Both the position numbers and the translations under genes were made by a program. DNA of 64,000 nucleotides from Streptomyces sp. NBC_00708. Its GTDB lineage: Bacteria > Actinomycetota > Actinomycetes > Streptomycetales > Streptomycetaceae. Each line of letters starts with the position of its first letter. Within the stretch, counting starts at the first letter, position 1. The stretch covers positions 5,642,001 to 5,706,000 of the forward strand of contig CP108997.1 in NCBI GenBank assembly GCA_036226585.1, in the 5' to 3' direction. Under the pieces are notes generated by a model. It was not told the origin of the DNA. It did not search any database and saw nothing but the letters and a program-made list of their open reading frames with translations. Positions 24,291 through 32,465 of the stretch are shown here, one piece after another.

Positions 24291-24860
24291 TCAGCCGACG
24301 GCCACGGGCAGGCTCATCAGGTGGTCCACCAGGGCCAGCAGCACATCCCGGCCGAACGGCCGCTCGCGTACGTCGCCGACCAGCAGCGGGACGTGCGGAT
24401 CGAGGTCGAGGGCGGCCCGGATCTCGCCCGGCGTACGGGTGTTGTGGCCGTGGAAGCAGTTGATCGCGACGACGAACGGGATGTCCCGGCTCTCGAAGAA
24501 GTCGATCGAGGCGAAGCTGGTCTCCAGCCGCCGGGTGTCGGCGATCACGACGCCGCCGAGGGCCCCGTTGACCAGGTCGTTCCACATGAACCAGAAGCGT
24601 TCCTGGCCTGGGGTGCCGAACAGGTAGACGACCAGCTCCGGACTGACCGTGATGCGGCCGAAGTCCAGGGCCACGGTGGTGGTGTCCTTCTGCCCGACGC
24701 CGGCCAGGTCGTCGACGCCGACGCTGGCCTGGGTGAGCAACTCCTCGGTGCGCAGCGGAGCGACCTCGCTGACCGCGCCGACGAGGGTGGTCTTTCCGAC
24801 GCCGAAGCCGCCGGCTATCAGGATCTTCACGGCGGTGGGCGCCGCCTGACTGGTGGTCAT
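24291..24860 (-). CDS. cvnD: CvnD small GTP-binding protein of a conservon
   Basis: 189 aa Ras-like GTPase of the MglA/Cvn type. Walker A is AGGFGVGKTTLVGA (about residue 16-29), switch II is FGTPGQERFWFMWNDL, and the specificity region reads VVAINCFHGHN, a degenerate NKxD as usual in CvnD. With CvnB and CvnC it is thought to form a membrane-associated switch signalled by the CvnA kinase, comparable to a G-protein module. Starts 6 bases after the cvnC stop. Confidence 0.93.
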   Translation of the reverse strand: MTTSQAAPTAVKILIAGGFGVGKTTLVGAVSEVAPLRTEELLTQASVGVDDLAGVGQKDTTTVALDFGRITVSPELVVYLFGTPGQERFWFMWNDLVNGALGGVVIADTRRLETSFASIDFFESRDIPFVVAINCFHGHNTRTPGEIRAALDLDPHVPLLVGDVRERPFGRDVLLALVDHLMSLPVAVG

Positions 24861-24866
24861 CTTGGC

Positions 24867-25286
24867 TCAGAGTCTCCGGAGTCCGTCGCGAACAGCGGCC
24901 AGTACGCTCATGTCGGCACCGCCCGACGCCCGCGCCACCGACAGGGGGGCACGGGCGATCAGGAGGCCGGCGGCGACCAGATCCGCCAGCAGGATCTTGG
25001 TCACCGAGACCGGCAGATCGAGGCCCGCGGAGACCTCGGCGACCGCGGCGGGACGCCGGCAGCGTTCCAGGATCAGCCGGTGCTCCGGCTGGAGCCGGCC
25101 CGGACGGACCGCCGCTCCGTGTGCGTCCGGCGCATCGTGCGAGGTCGTCAGCACGGTGATGAGGGTGAGGTCGTCCCGCTCGGGCGCGGTCCGGCCACGG
25201 GTGATGGTGTACGGGCGGACCATCGTGCCCGCCCCGTCCTCCCCGTCGTCGAACTCGTCCTCGCGGTAGGGCCAGTGCGCGTTCAC
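24867..25286 (-). CDS. cvnC: CvnC, DUF742 protein of a conservon
   Basis: 139 aa from GTG 25286, which overlaps the cvnB stop (GTGA); longer frames upstream are shadows of cvnB. DUF742 proteins have a winged-helix-like fold: MVRPYTITRGRT at the start, LQPEHRLILERCRRPAAVAEVSAGLDLPVSVTKILLADLVAAGLLI in the middle. The Cvn model gives it an adaptor role between kinase, roadblock protein and GTPase. No enzymatic motif. Confidence 0.92.
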   Translation of the reverse strand: MNAHWPYREDEFDDGEDGAGTMVRPYTITRGRTAPERDDLTLITVLTTSHDAPDAHGAAVRPGRLQPEHRLILERCRRPAAVAEVSAGLDLPVSVTKILLADLVAAGLLIARAPLSVARASGGADMSVLAAVRDGLRRL

Positions 25287-25720
25287 GCGCGCGGGCCGTT
25301 TCCGGCACCGAAGGCGTCGAAGTCGCTCCGGGCCGGGGTGCTGAGCTTCTGGCCGACCTGGAGGACCAGGTTGTGCATGGCGAGCGACATGACCTCGGCG
25401 TCCACCTCCTGCGAGGCGACGACGGCCAGGTGCGTGCCCTGGCCCGCCGAGATGATGAAGAGCCACAGGTCCGACAGCTCGACGATCACCTGGTGCACGC
25501 CGCCGCCCCCGAAGAGCTGGCCCACACCGCGGGCCAGGCTCTGCTGGCCGGTGCAGATGGCGGCCAGCCGTTCGGCGTCGGCCCGCTCGACGGTGCGCGA
25601 GTGGCTCACCACCAGCCCGTCGTCGGAGAGCAGCACGGCGTTCCGGGTCTCGGCCACCGAGTCGACCAGGCCGTCGAGCAGCCAGTCGAGGTCCTGGCGC
25701 GTGGCGGTAGTGCGTGTCAT
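25283..25720 (-). CDS. cvnB: CvnB, roadblock/LC7 protein of a conservon
   Basis: 145 aa from ATG 25720, overlapping the cvnA stop (ATGA). Roadblock/LC7 domain over residues 9-100: DLDWLLDGLVDSVAETRNAVLLSDDGLVVSHS, then GQLFGGGGVHQVIVELSDLWLFIISAGQGTHLAVVAS. Such proteins act as regulators (GAP- or scaffold-like) of MglA-type GTPases, here CvnD. A larger frame running from 27916 is only the shifted cvnA region. Confidence 0.93.
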   Translation of the reverse strand: MTRTTATRQDLDWLLDGLVDSVAETRNAVLLSDDGLVVSHSRTVERADAERLAAICTGQQSLARGVGQLFGGGGVHQVIVELSDLWLFIISAGQGTHLAVVASQEVDAEVMSLAMHNLVLQVGQKLSTPARSDFDAFGAGNGPRA

Positions 25721-28638
25721 GTCCGTTCTTCTCCCGTGAAGAGGGGGGCGGAGGGATCGGGCTGCTTCGGCGGCTCGTCGGTGCCGCGGGCGGCACGGGA
25801 GCGGCGCTGGAAGGCTCCGATGGCGGCACCGGCGCGATGCGGGGCCGGCCGGGGCGGCGGGTTCTCGGACGGCTCCGACGGCCGGTCCGCGGCGGCCGGT
25901 CCGGCCGGCGCGATCCGCAGTTCGTCCGCGAGACTGGCCTGGCGCACCCGGCGCGGCAGCGGTGCCTCCCCGCCGGGCGGGGGCGGCGGGGCGAGGTCGC
26001 CCGGTCCGGCGCCGGCCGTGGGCGAGCCCGTGCGGGGCCGGCCCGCACCGGGGGAGAGCGGAAGGCCCGGTCCGGCCGACGGCTGTCCGGGGTGCACGAC
26101 GGCCGGTTCCGGCTGCGGGGGAAGCGAGACCGGGAAGCCGTCCGCGTCCAGTTCGCCCGGCAGATACGTGTCCGGGTAGGGCTGCTGCGGAGCCCCGTAC
26201 GCTTCCCCGGCCTCCGGATACGCCTGGTGCGCCACCGGGTACTGGCCCTCGGCCGTCATGTACGGCTGCTGGGCGTCCGCGTACGCGCCCTGCCCGCCAC
26301 CGTCGTAGGCGCGGTTGTCCTGTCGGACCCCGCCATACGTGTCGTCCCGGTGGCCGTACGCGTGCCCGTCCCCGCCGCCGTACGGGGCATCGGCCCCGGG
26401 GTGGTCGTACGGCCCCGGCTGCCCGGGACCGCCGAAGGGACCGTCGAAGGGGTGGCCGGCAGGCTGACCGGCGGGGGTGCCCTGCGCCTGTTCCTCCCGG
26501 TCCGGGAAGGGCTCCCGCGCCTCCGGGCGCGACGGACCGGCCGCCTCGAACGGGTCGCGCTGCGTGTGCAGCGCGGTCACCCCCGCGAGGGCCTGGCCGC
26601 GCCCCCTGCTCGGCAGCGCGTCGGTGTCGCGGAGCGGGGCGGGGGCCGGTGCCGGGGCGGTGTCCTCGGCCGCGGGGGCCGGGACGGCGACCGGACCGGC
26701 GTGCGGGCCCGGGACGGTGAGCGCGTCGGGGACGAGCACGACGACCCGGGTGCCGCCGAAGGCCGAGTGGCGGAACTCCACCCGCAGCCCGTGCTGGGCG
26801 GCGAGGCGGGCGATCACGTACAGGCCCAGCCGGATGTCGTCGGCGTGCGCCAGCACGTCCATCCGGGGCGGCCGGCTCATCAGCTCGTTGGCCGCGGCGA
26901 GCTGGTCCTCCTCCATGCCGAGCCCGCGGTCCTCGACCTCGATGGCCAGACCCCGGCTCACCTGGGCCGCCCTGACCTCGACGGGGCTGGGCGGCCTGGA
27001 GAAGGTGAGGGCGTTCTCGATCAGCTCCGCCAGGACGTGGGAGACCGGGCCGACGGCCCGCGCCGCGATCCACGGGGCACCGTCCAGGTCCAGCACCACG
27101 CGCCGGTAGTCCTGCACCTCGCCCTGGGCGGACCGCATGACGTCCAGCAGCGGTACGGGCTTGCGCCAGCGCCGGTGCGGGGAGCCGCCCGCGAGGATCA
27201 CGAGGTTCTCCTCGTAACGCCGGAGGCGGGCGGTGAGGTGGTCGAGGTCGAAGAGGCCGTCCAGGATCTCCGGGTCCTCGTGCTTGCGCTCCAGCTCGTC
27301 CAGCTTCTTCAGCTGCTGGCCGATCAGCTGCTGGGTGCGGCGCGCGATGCGCTGGAGCAGCCGCTCGAAGCCGCGGTGCTGGTCGGCCTGTTCGACGGCG
27401 GCGCGCAGGGCGCTGGTGCGGGCCAGGTCGAGCGCGTTGCCGAGCTGGGCCAGTTCGTCCGACGTACCGCTCTCGCCGTCGTTCCCGATGGCGCGGGCCT
27501 CGGACTCGACGTCGATGCGTTCGCCCCTGCCGAGCCGTTCGACGACGTCGGGCAGCGCGCGCTCCAGCTCCTCGGCCCGCTCCTGGAGCCGGCTGATCCG
27601 GCGGCGCAGGGTGCGGGAGAGGCGCCAGGTGAACCAGATGACGGCGATGACGGCGGCGAGGCCGACGACCGTGGTGACGACCACCTTGATCAGCAGCGAG
27701 ATGACGCTGTCCTTGCCCGCCGCGACCACACCGTCGGTGCGCTGCTCCATCAGTTTCACCAGCTGGGGCGTCACCTCGTCCATGGCGCCGCGCCAGTCCG
27801 CCTCCTTCGCGCCGAGCGTGACGAAGCCGGCCCGGTCCGGGTCGGCCGGCCGCAGCACCTGGTTCTCCACCCGGGTCTTGGCCTTCCAGGCGGAGCCGGC
27901 GAAGACCTCCTGCCACCTGGCCCTCTCGTCCGCCGGAAGGAAGGGGACGATCTGCGTCGAGTACTGGAGCGACTGGCCGGAGACGGCCTGCCGGACCTCC
28001 CTGAGATCCGCGGTGCTCAGCTTGCCGCTGGTCCAGCCGCGGGCGAGCAGGGCGTCCGAGCGGGAGATCATCTCCTTGGCCCAGAAGAGGCCGACCAGGG
28101 GCTGCGAGAGCGTGGTTATCCGGCCGTTGTCCACGTGACTGAGCGCGGTGAACAGCTTCAGATCCACGGCGATCAGGTCCGTGTAGTAGCCGTACACGGC
28201 CTTCTGCTGGTCGTTGTCGCCCTCGTCGACGAGCGTGCGCTGCGCCGGGAGTTGGGTGATCGCCGTACGGGCCGAACGCACCGCGTCCCGCACCTCGCCG
28301 GGGGCGTCGTCGGTGGCGATGTCCGAGAGGGACTGGAAGCCGTCGATCGCCTTGTCGGTCAGCTTGCGCTGCTTGCGCAGCGCGTCGGTGGGGCCGCCGC
28401 CGCGGGCCAGCGCCTCGGCGCTGAGCCGGCGCTCCTCCTGGAGGTTGTAGTACACGATGTTGGACGGCTGGCCGGCCTTCTGGGCCAACTGCCCCTGGGC
28501 CGCCTGCCTCTGGAAGTCGAGCAGGGTCTGACCACTGGTGACGGCCCAGAGGGCTGCCAGGGCTACACCGGGGACGACGGCCAGTACGAGCAGGGCCGTC
28601 CGCAGCGACATGGTGGTCGAGCTGCTACGCCGTGACAC
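25717..28638 (-). CDS. cvnA: CvnA sensor histidine kinase-like protein of a conservon
   Basis: 973 aa when read from GTG 28638. First TM at about residues 11-33, a long extracytoplasmic region (about 34-305) of the nitrate/nitrite-sensing helical-bundle type, second TM near 310-332, a HAMP-like segment (RRISRLQERAEELERAL), and a HATPase domain with N box HVLAELIENALTFSRPP and G box VEDRGLGMEED. The C-terminal 320 residues are disordered, rich in Pro, Gly, Tyr and Gln. GTG 28638 has no ribosome site, whereas an in-frame CTG at 28650 lies six bases after AAGGAG (28662-28657), so a CTG start (LRTRVSRR) is possible. It heads the operon cvnA-B-C-D-FAD monooxygenase. Confidence 0.9.
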   Translation of the reverse strand: MSRRSSSTTMSLRTALLVLAVVPGVALAALWAVTSGQTLLDFQRQAAQGQLAQKAGQPSNIVYYNLQEERRLSAEALARGGGPTDALRKQRKLTDKAIDGFQSLSDIATDDAPGEVRDAVRSARTAITQLPAQRTLVDEGDNDQQKAVYGYYTDLIAVDLKLFTALSHVDNGRITTLSQPLVGLFWAKEMISRSDALLARGWTSGKLSTADLREVRQAVSGQSLQYSTQIVPFLPADERARWQEVFAGSAWKAKTRVENQVLRPADPDRAGFVTLGAKEADWRGAMDEVTPQLVKLMEQRTDGVVAAGKDSVISLLIKVVVTTVVGLAAVIAVIWFTWRLSRTLRRRISRLQERAEELERALPDVVERLGRGERIDVESEARAIGNDGESGTSDELAQLGNALDLARTSALRAAVEQADQHRGFERLLQRIARRTQQLIGQQLKKLDELERKHEDPEILDGLFDLDHLTARLRRYEENLVILAGGSPHRRWRKPVPLLDVMRSAQGEVQDYRRVVLDLDGAPWIAARAVGPVSHVLAELIENALTFSRPPSPVEVRAAQVSRGLAIEVEDRGLGMEEDQLAAANELMSRPPRMDVLAHADDIRLGLYVIARLAAQHGLRVEFRHSAFGGTRVVVLVPDALTVPGPHAGPVAVPAPAAEDTAPAPAPAPLRDTDALPSRGRGQALAGVTALHTQRDPFEAAGPSRPEAREPFPDREEQAQGTPAGQPAGHPFDGPFGGPGQPGPYDHPGADAPYGGGDGHAYGHRDDTYGGVRQDNRAYDGGGQGAYADAQQPYMTAEGQYPVAHQAYPEAGEAYGAPQQPYPDTYLPGELDADGFPVSLPPQPEPAVVHPGQPSAGPGLPLSPGAGRPRTGSPTAGAGPGDLAPPPPPGGEAPLPRRVRQASLADELRIAPAGPAAADRPSEPSENPPPRPAPHRAGAAIGAFQRRSRAARGTDEPPKQPDPSAPLFTGEERT

Positions 28639-28671
28639 GCGCGTGCGCAGGGCATGCTCCTTGACGTGGTG

Positions 28672-28687
28672 CCAGTCTCATGACTGG
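28672..28687. promoter_or_regulatory. Palindrome CCAGTC-TCAT-GACTGG upstream of cvnA
   Basis: Perfect 6-bp arms with a 4-base centre, 34 bases before the proposed cvnA start. The gap 28651-28929 between cvnA and mnhA is AT-richer than its surroundings (28700-28745) and must hold both promoters; this palindrome could be an operator or a short hairpin in the cvnA leader. Confidence 0.35.
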
Positions 28688-28805
28688 TCAAATCCGTTGA
28701 GAACCAGGACGGATAGATATTAGTCACATTGCAAAAACGGAATGGAACTGGGCTCACATGTGCAACACCGGTCACACACAGGTTGATCACGGACCCGCCG
28801 TTCGG

Positions 28806-28846
28806 CCCCGGTCGCGGCGCGCCGTACGGGTGAAGCGCGACCGGGG
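28806..28846. repeat. 11-bp perfect inverted repeat in front of the mnh operon
   Basis: CCCCGGTCGCG (28806-28816) and CGCGACCGGGG (28836-28846) around a 19-base loop, 84 bases before mnhA. TATATC at 28848-28853, a possible -10, directly follows. It could be a regulatory protein site or a leader hairpin. Confidence 0.45.
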
Positions 28847-28929
28847 ATATATCTGTACTTAGTGCTCCTTGTCCGTTCCGCAGTCCCGCGCACCCCGTCA
28901 CCCGCCGCCGCGCCCCGCCGCGCCGCCGT

Positions 28930-31842
28930 ATGACCGCGCTCATCGTCTGCCACTTCGTCCTCGCGGCCTTCGCGCGTCCGCTGGTGCGACGGCTGGGGGC
29001 GCGCGCCTTCCTCGTCCTCGCGCTGCCGCCCGCCGCCACCACCTGCTGGGCCCTCGCCCAGTGGGACACGGCCGCCGCCGGCTCCTCGGTCGACTGGTCG
29101 TGGGCCTGGATGCCCGACTACGGCGTCTCCGTGGACCTGCGCCTGGACGCGCTGGCCGAACTCATGGTGCTGCTGGCGTCCGGCATCGGCACGCTCGTCC
29201 TGCTGTACTGCGCCTCCTACTTCAGCGACGCGACCCCGAACCTGGCCGGATTCGCCGGGAACCTGCTCACCTTCGCCGGGGCCATGCTCGCCCTCGTCCT
29301 CAGCGACGACCTGATCACCCTCTACGTCTTCTGGGAGCTGACCACCGTCTTCTCGTACCTGCTCATCGGGTACGACAGCGAGCAGCGGCACAGCAGACGC
29401 TCCGCGCTCCAGGCGCTGACGGTCACCACGCTCGGCGGCCTCGCCATGCTGGTCGGCTTCCTGATCGTCGGTCAGCAGGCCGGGACCTACCGGATCTCCG
29501 CGATCCTCGCCGACCCGCCCCCGACGACCACCGCCGTCGAGGTCGCCGTCCTGCTGATCCTGTGCGGGGCCCTGTCCAAGTCGGCCGTCTGGCCCTTCAG
29601 CCTCTGGCTCCCCAACGCCATGGCCGCGCCCACCCCCGTCAGCGCCTATCTGCACGCCGCCGCGATGGTCAAGGCCGGGGTCTACCTGGTCGCCCGGCTC
29701 GCCCCCGCCTTCGCCGACGTGCCCGGCTGGCGGCCCGTGGTGATGGTCCTCGGCGCCGCGACGATGCTCCTCGGCGGCTGGCGTGCCCTCCGGCTCCACG
29801 ACCTCAAGATCGTCCTCGCCTACGGAACCGTCAGCCAGCTCGGCTTCCTCACCCTGCTCGCGGGCGTCGGCAACCGCGATGCCGCGCTGGCCGCCGCCGT
29901 CATGATCCTCGGCCACGCCCTGTTCAAGGCCCCGCTGTTCCTCGTCACCGGCATCGTCGACCACGCGGCCGGCACCCGCGACCTGCGCAAGCTCTCCGGC
30001 GTCGGACGGGCGCTGCCCCAGGTGTGCGCCGTCGCCGTGCTCGCCGCCCTCTCCATGGCCGCCCTGCCCCCGCTGCTCGGCTTCGCGGCGAAGGAGGCGG
30101 CGTTCGAGGCGCTGCTGCACGGCGACACGGCGGACCGCTGGGCGCTCGGCGTCACCGTGGCGGGATCGGCGCTGACCGTCGCGTACACCGCCCGGTTCGT
30201 CTGGGGCGGCTTCTTCCGCAAACCGGGGGTCGCGGACACCCCGGTGCACCGGGTCGGCCCGGCCTTCCTCGCCGCACCCGCCGTGCTCGCCGTCTGCGGC
30301 CTGGTGCTCGGGCCCGGCGTCGGATGGACCGACCGGCTGCTCAGCGCCTACGCCGACGCCTTCCCCGCCCCCGCCCACCCGTACCACCTCGCCCTCTGGC
30401 ACGGCTGGGGCACCGCCCTGCTGCTCTCGGCCGTCGCCACCCTGGGCGGCGCGGTCCTCTTCGCCGCGCGCGACCGGGTCACCCGGTTCTCGCGGCGCGT
30501 CGCCTGGCCCACCGCCGACGGCGTCTTCGGCCACTTGCTCCTGGGCCTGGAACGCCTCTCCCTCCAGGCCACCGGCTTCGTCCAGCGAGGCTCGCTCTCC
30601 GTGTACCTCGCCACCACCTTGCTGGTGATGCTCGCCGGACAGCTCTCCGTCTTCGTCGTGGACCAGCCCTGGCGAGGGGCGGCCGCACCCCGGCTCTGGG
30701 ACGTCCCGCTCCAGGGCGCCGTCGCCGCGCTCACCTGCGCGGCGGCCATCCTCTGCCTCACCGTCAGACGGCGCATGAAGGCCGTGGTGCTGGCCGGACT
30801 CACCGGTTACGGGACCGCGCTGCTGTTCGTCGTCCAGGGCGGCCCGGACCTGGCGCTCACCCAGTTCTGCGTGGAAACCGTGTCGATGATCGTGTTCGTG
30901 CTGGTGCTGCGGCGCATGCCGGTCCACTTCCAGGAGTCGGTGAGCCCCTGGCGGCGGGCCGTGCGCATCCCGGTCGCCCTGGCCGCCGCGGCCACCCTCG
31001 GCGTGGTGGTCTGGGTCGCCGCCGCAGCGCGCACCGCGCCCCCGGCGGGCGCCGCCATGGTCGAGGAGACCGCGCACCATGGGCTCAAGGACGTCGTGGC
31101 CACGATCCTGGTCGACCTGCGTGCCTGGGACACGATGGGGGAGTCCGCCGTCCTCGCCGCCGCCGCGGTCGGCGTGACGAGCCTCATCTACCTGCACCGC
31201 CGCGCCGAGGGGACGGCGGCGCCCGCGGAGGTACGGGGGCACACCGCCTGGTCCGTGACCGCCGAGCCGCTGACCGGGGTGCCGCAGGGCGACGAGGGCG
31301 CGCCCGAACGCGGCTGGCTGGCGGCCGGTGCCACGCTGGCCCCCGAGCACCGGTCCGTCGTCTTCGAAGTGGTGACGCGGCTGCTGTTCCACCCGATCCT
31401 GGTGCTCTCGGTCTATCTGCTGTTCTGCGCCGAGAACATGCCCGGCGGCGGCTTCGTCGGCGGCCTGGTCGCGGGGCTCGCCCTGATCACCCGCTACCTC
31501 GCGGGCGGCCGCTTCGAACTCGCCGAGGCCGCGCCCCTGCAACCCGGCCTGTTCACCGGGCTCGGCCTCTTCGTCTCCACCGGCGTCGCGCTGTTCGGCC
31601 TCTCCGACGGAACGGTCCTGCACGCCTGGACGTACCACGGCCACCTGCCGCTGGTCGGCGACTACGAGTTCGGCACCCCGGTCATCTTCGACTGCGGGGT
31701 GTACCTGCTGGTCCTCGGCGTCGTCCTCGACATCGTGCGGGCCCTCGGCGCCAAGATCGACCGGCAGATCGAACGGGCCGCCGCCGAGAAGGCCGCCGCC
31801 GCCCGGGGCGCGGGACCGGAGACGGGGGAGGCCACCCCGTGA
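28930..31842 (+). CDS. mnhA: Na+(K+)/H+ antiporter subunit MnhA/MrpA fused to MnhB
   Basis: 970 aa. Residues 1-750 are the NuoL-like MrpA part with about 20 membrane segments; conserved ion-path regions include LYVFWELTTVFSYLLIGY and WLPNAMAAPTPVSAYLHAAAMVKAGVYL. From about residue 810 (VVFEVVTRLLFHPILVLSVYLLFCAENMPGGGFVGGLVAGLALITRYLAGG) it is the MnhB domain, so A and B are fused; no separate mnhB follows. Mrp antiporters export Na+ against protons as a hetero-oligomeric complex and serve pH and salt homeostasis. ATG 28930 is the first possible start in the frame; no ribosome site is seen. The stop overlaps mnhC by 4 bases. Confidence 0.93.
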   Translation: MTALIVCHFVLAAFARPLVRRLGARAFLVLALPPAATTCWALAQWDTAAAGSSVDWSWAWMPDYGVSVDLRLDALAELMVLLASGIGTLVLLYCASYFSDATPNLAGFAGNLLTFAGAMLALVLSDDLITLYVFWELTTVFSYLLIGYDSEQRHSRRSALQALTVTTLGGLAMLVGFLIVGQQAGTYRISAILADPPPTTTAVEVAVLLILCGALSKSAVWPFSLWLPNAMAAPTPVSAYLHAAAMVKAGVYLVARLAPAFADVPGWRPVVMVLGAATMLLGGWRALRLHDLKIVLAYGTVSQLGFLTLLAGVGNRDAALAAAVMILGHALFKAPLFLVTGIVDHAAGTRDLRKLSGVGRALPQVCAVAVLAALSMAALPPLLGFAAKEAAFEALLHGDTADRWALGVTVAGSALTVAYTARFVWGGFFRKPGVADTPVHRVGPAFLAAPAVLAVCGLVLGPGVGWTDRLLSAYADAFPAPAHPYHLALWHGWGTALLLSAVATLGGAVLFAARDRVTRFSRRVAWPTADGVFGHLLLGLERLSLQATGFVQRGSLSVYLATTLLVMLAGQLSVFVVDQPWRGAAAPRLWDVPLQGAVAALTCAAAILCLTVRRRMKAVVLAGLTGYGTALLFVVQGGPDLALTQFCVETVSMIVFVLVLRRMPVHFQESVSPWRRAVRIPVALAAAATLGVVVWVAAAARTAPPAGAAMVEETAHHGLKDVVATILVDLRAWDTMGESAVLAAAAVGVTSLIYLHRRAEGTAAPAEVRGHTAWSVTAEPLTGVPQGDEGAPERGWLAAGATLAPEHRSVVFEVVTRLLFHPILVLSVYLLFCAENMPGGGFVGGLVAGLALITRYLAGGRFELAEAAPLQPGLFTGLGLFVSTGVALFGLSDGTVLHAWTYHGHLPLVGDYEFGTPVIFDCGVYLLVLGVVLDIVRALGAKIDRQIERAAAEKAAAARGAGPETGEATP

Positions 31843-32465
31843 CCGTCAGCGTCTCCCTCCTGGCCACCGCGGCGGTCCTCTGCGCGGTCGGCGGCATCCT
31901 CATGCTGACCCGGCCGCTCACCCGCATCCTGCTCGGCGCGGTCATCGCCGGGAACGGCATCAACCTGTTCATCCTGTCCGCCACCGGGACGGCCGGCCGC
32001 GAACCGCTGCTGTACGGCGTCGACCTCGCCCGGGTCACCGACCCGCTGCCCCAGGCCATCGCCCTCACCGCCATCGTCATCACCCTCGCCACCACCGCGT
32101 TCCTGCTCGCCATGGCCTACCGGGGCCACCAGCTGACCGGCACCGACGAGGTCCACGACGACCTGGAGGACCGGCGCATCGTCCTGCGCGCCGAGGTGCT
32201 GGACGAGCGCGACGAACTGCGCGCGCGGTTCCGGGCCGACGGCGACCGCAGCGCGGAGGCCCGCCGCGCCTACCGCGACGAACGCCGCCGCCTGCGGGCC
32301 CGGCTGCGCGCCGACCGGGCCCTCCAGGCCCGGGGCCGCGATGCCACCGGCGACCTGTGGCACGACGTCCTGGGCGCGGACCCGGAGGACTACGCGAAGA
32401 GCGCCGAGAACCCGCACGGCACGGACCCCGGCCCCGGCCCCCAGAACCCAGGAGACACCGGATGA
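31839..32465 (+). CDS. mnhC: Antiporter subunit MnhC with long charged C-terminal tail
   Basis: 208 aa from GTG 31839. The first 105 residues are the NuoK-like subunit with three membrane helices (LLATAAVLCAVGGILMLT, LLGAVIAGNGINLFILSA, AIALTAIVITLATTAFLLAMAY). The remaining 100 residues, after RGHQLTGTDEVHDDLEDRR, are a highly charged Arg/Glu/Asp-rich cytoplasmic extension that most MnhC proteins (about 115 aa) lack. A helical or coiled-coil role is likely; partner unknown. Stop overlaps mnhD (ATGA). Confidence 0.9.
   Translation: MTVSVSLLATAAVLCAVGGILMLTRPLTRILLGAVIAGNGINLFILSATGTAGREPLLYGVDLARVTDPLPQAIALTAIVITLATTAFLLAMAYRGHQLTGTDEVHDDLEDRRIVLRAEVLDERDELRARFRADGDRSAEARRAYRDERRRLRARLRADRALQARGRDATGDLWHDVLGADPEDYAKSAENPHGTDPGPGPQNPGDTG

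Noticed and set aside
28720..31644. 974-residue minus-strand frame opposite mnhA
   Set aside because: Antisense shadow of mnhA, with no membrane segments and biased composition; mnhA is well supported by family motifs.
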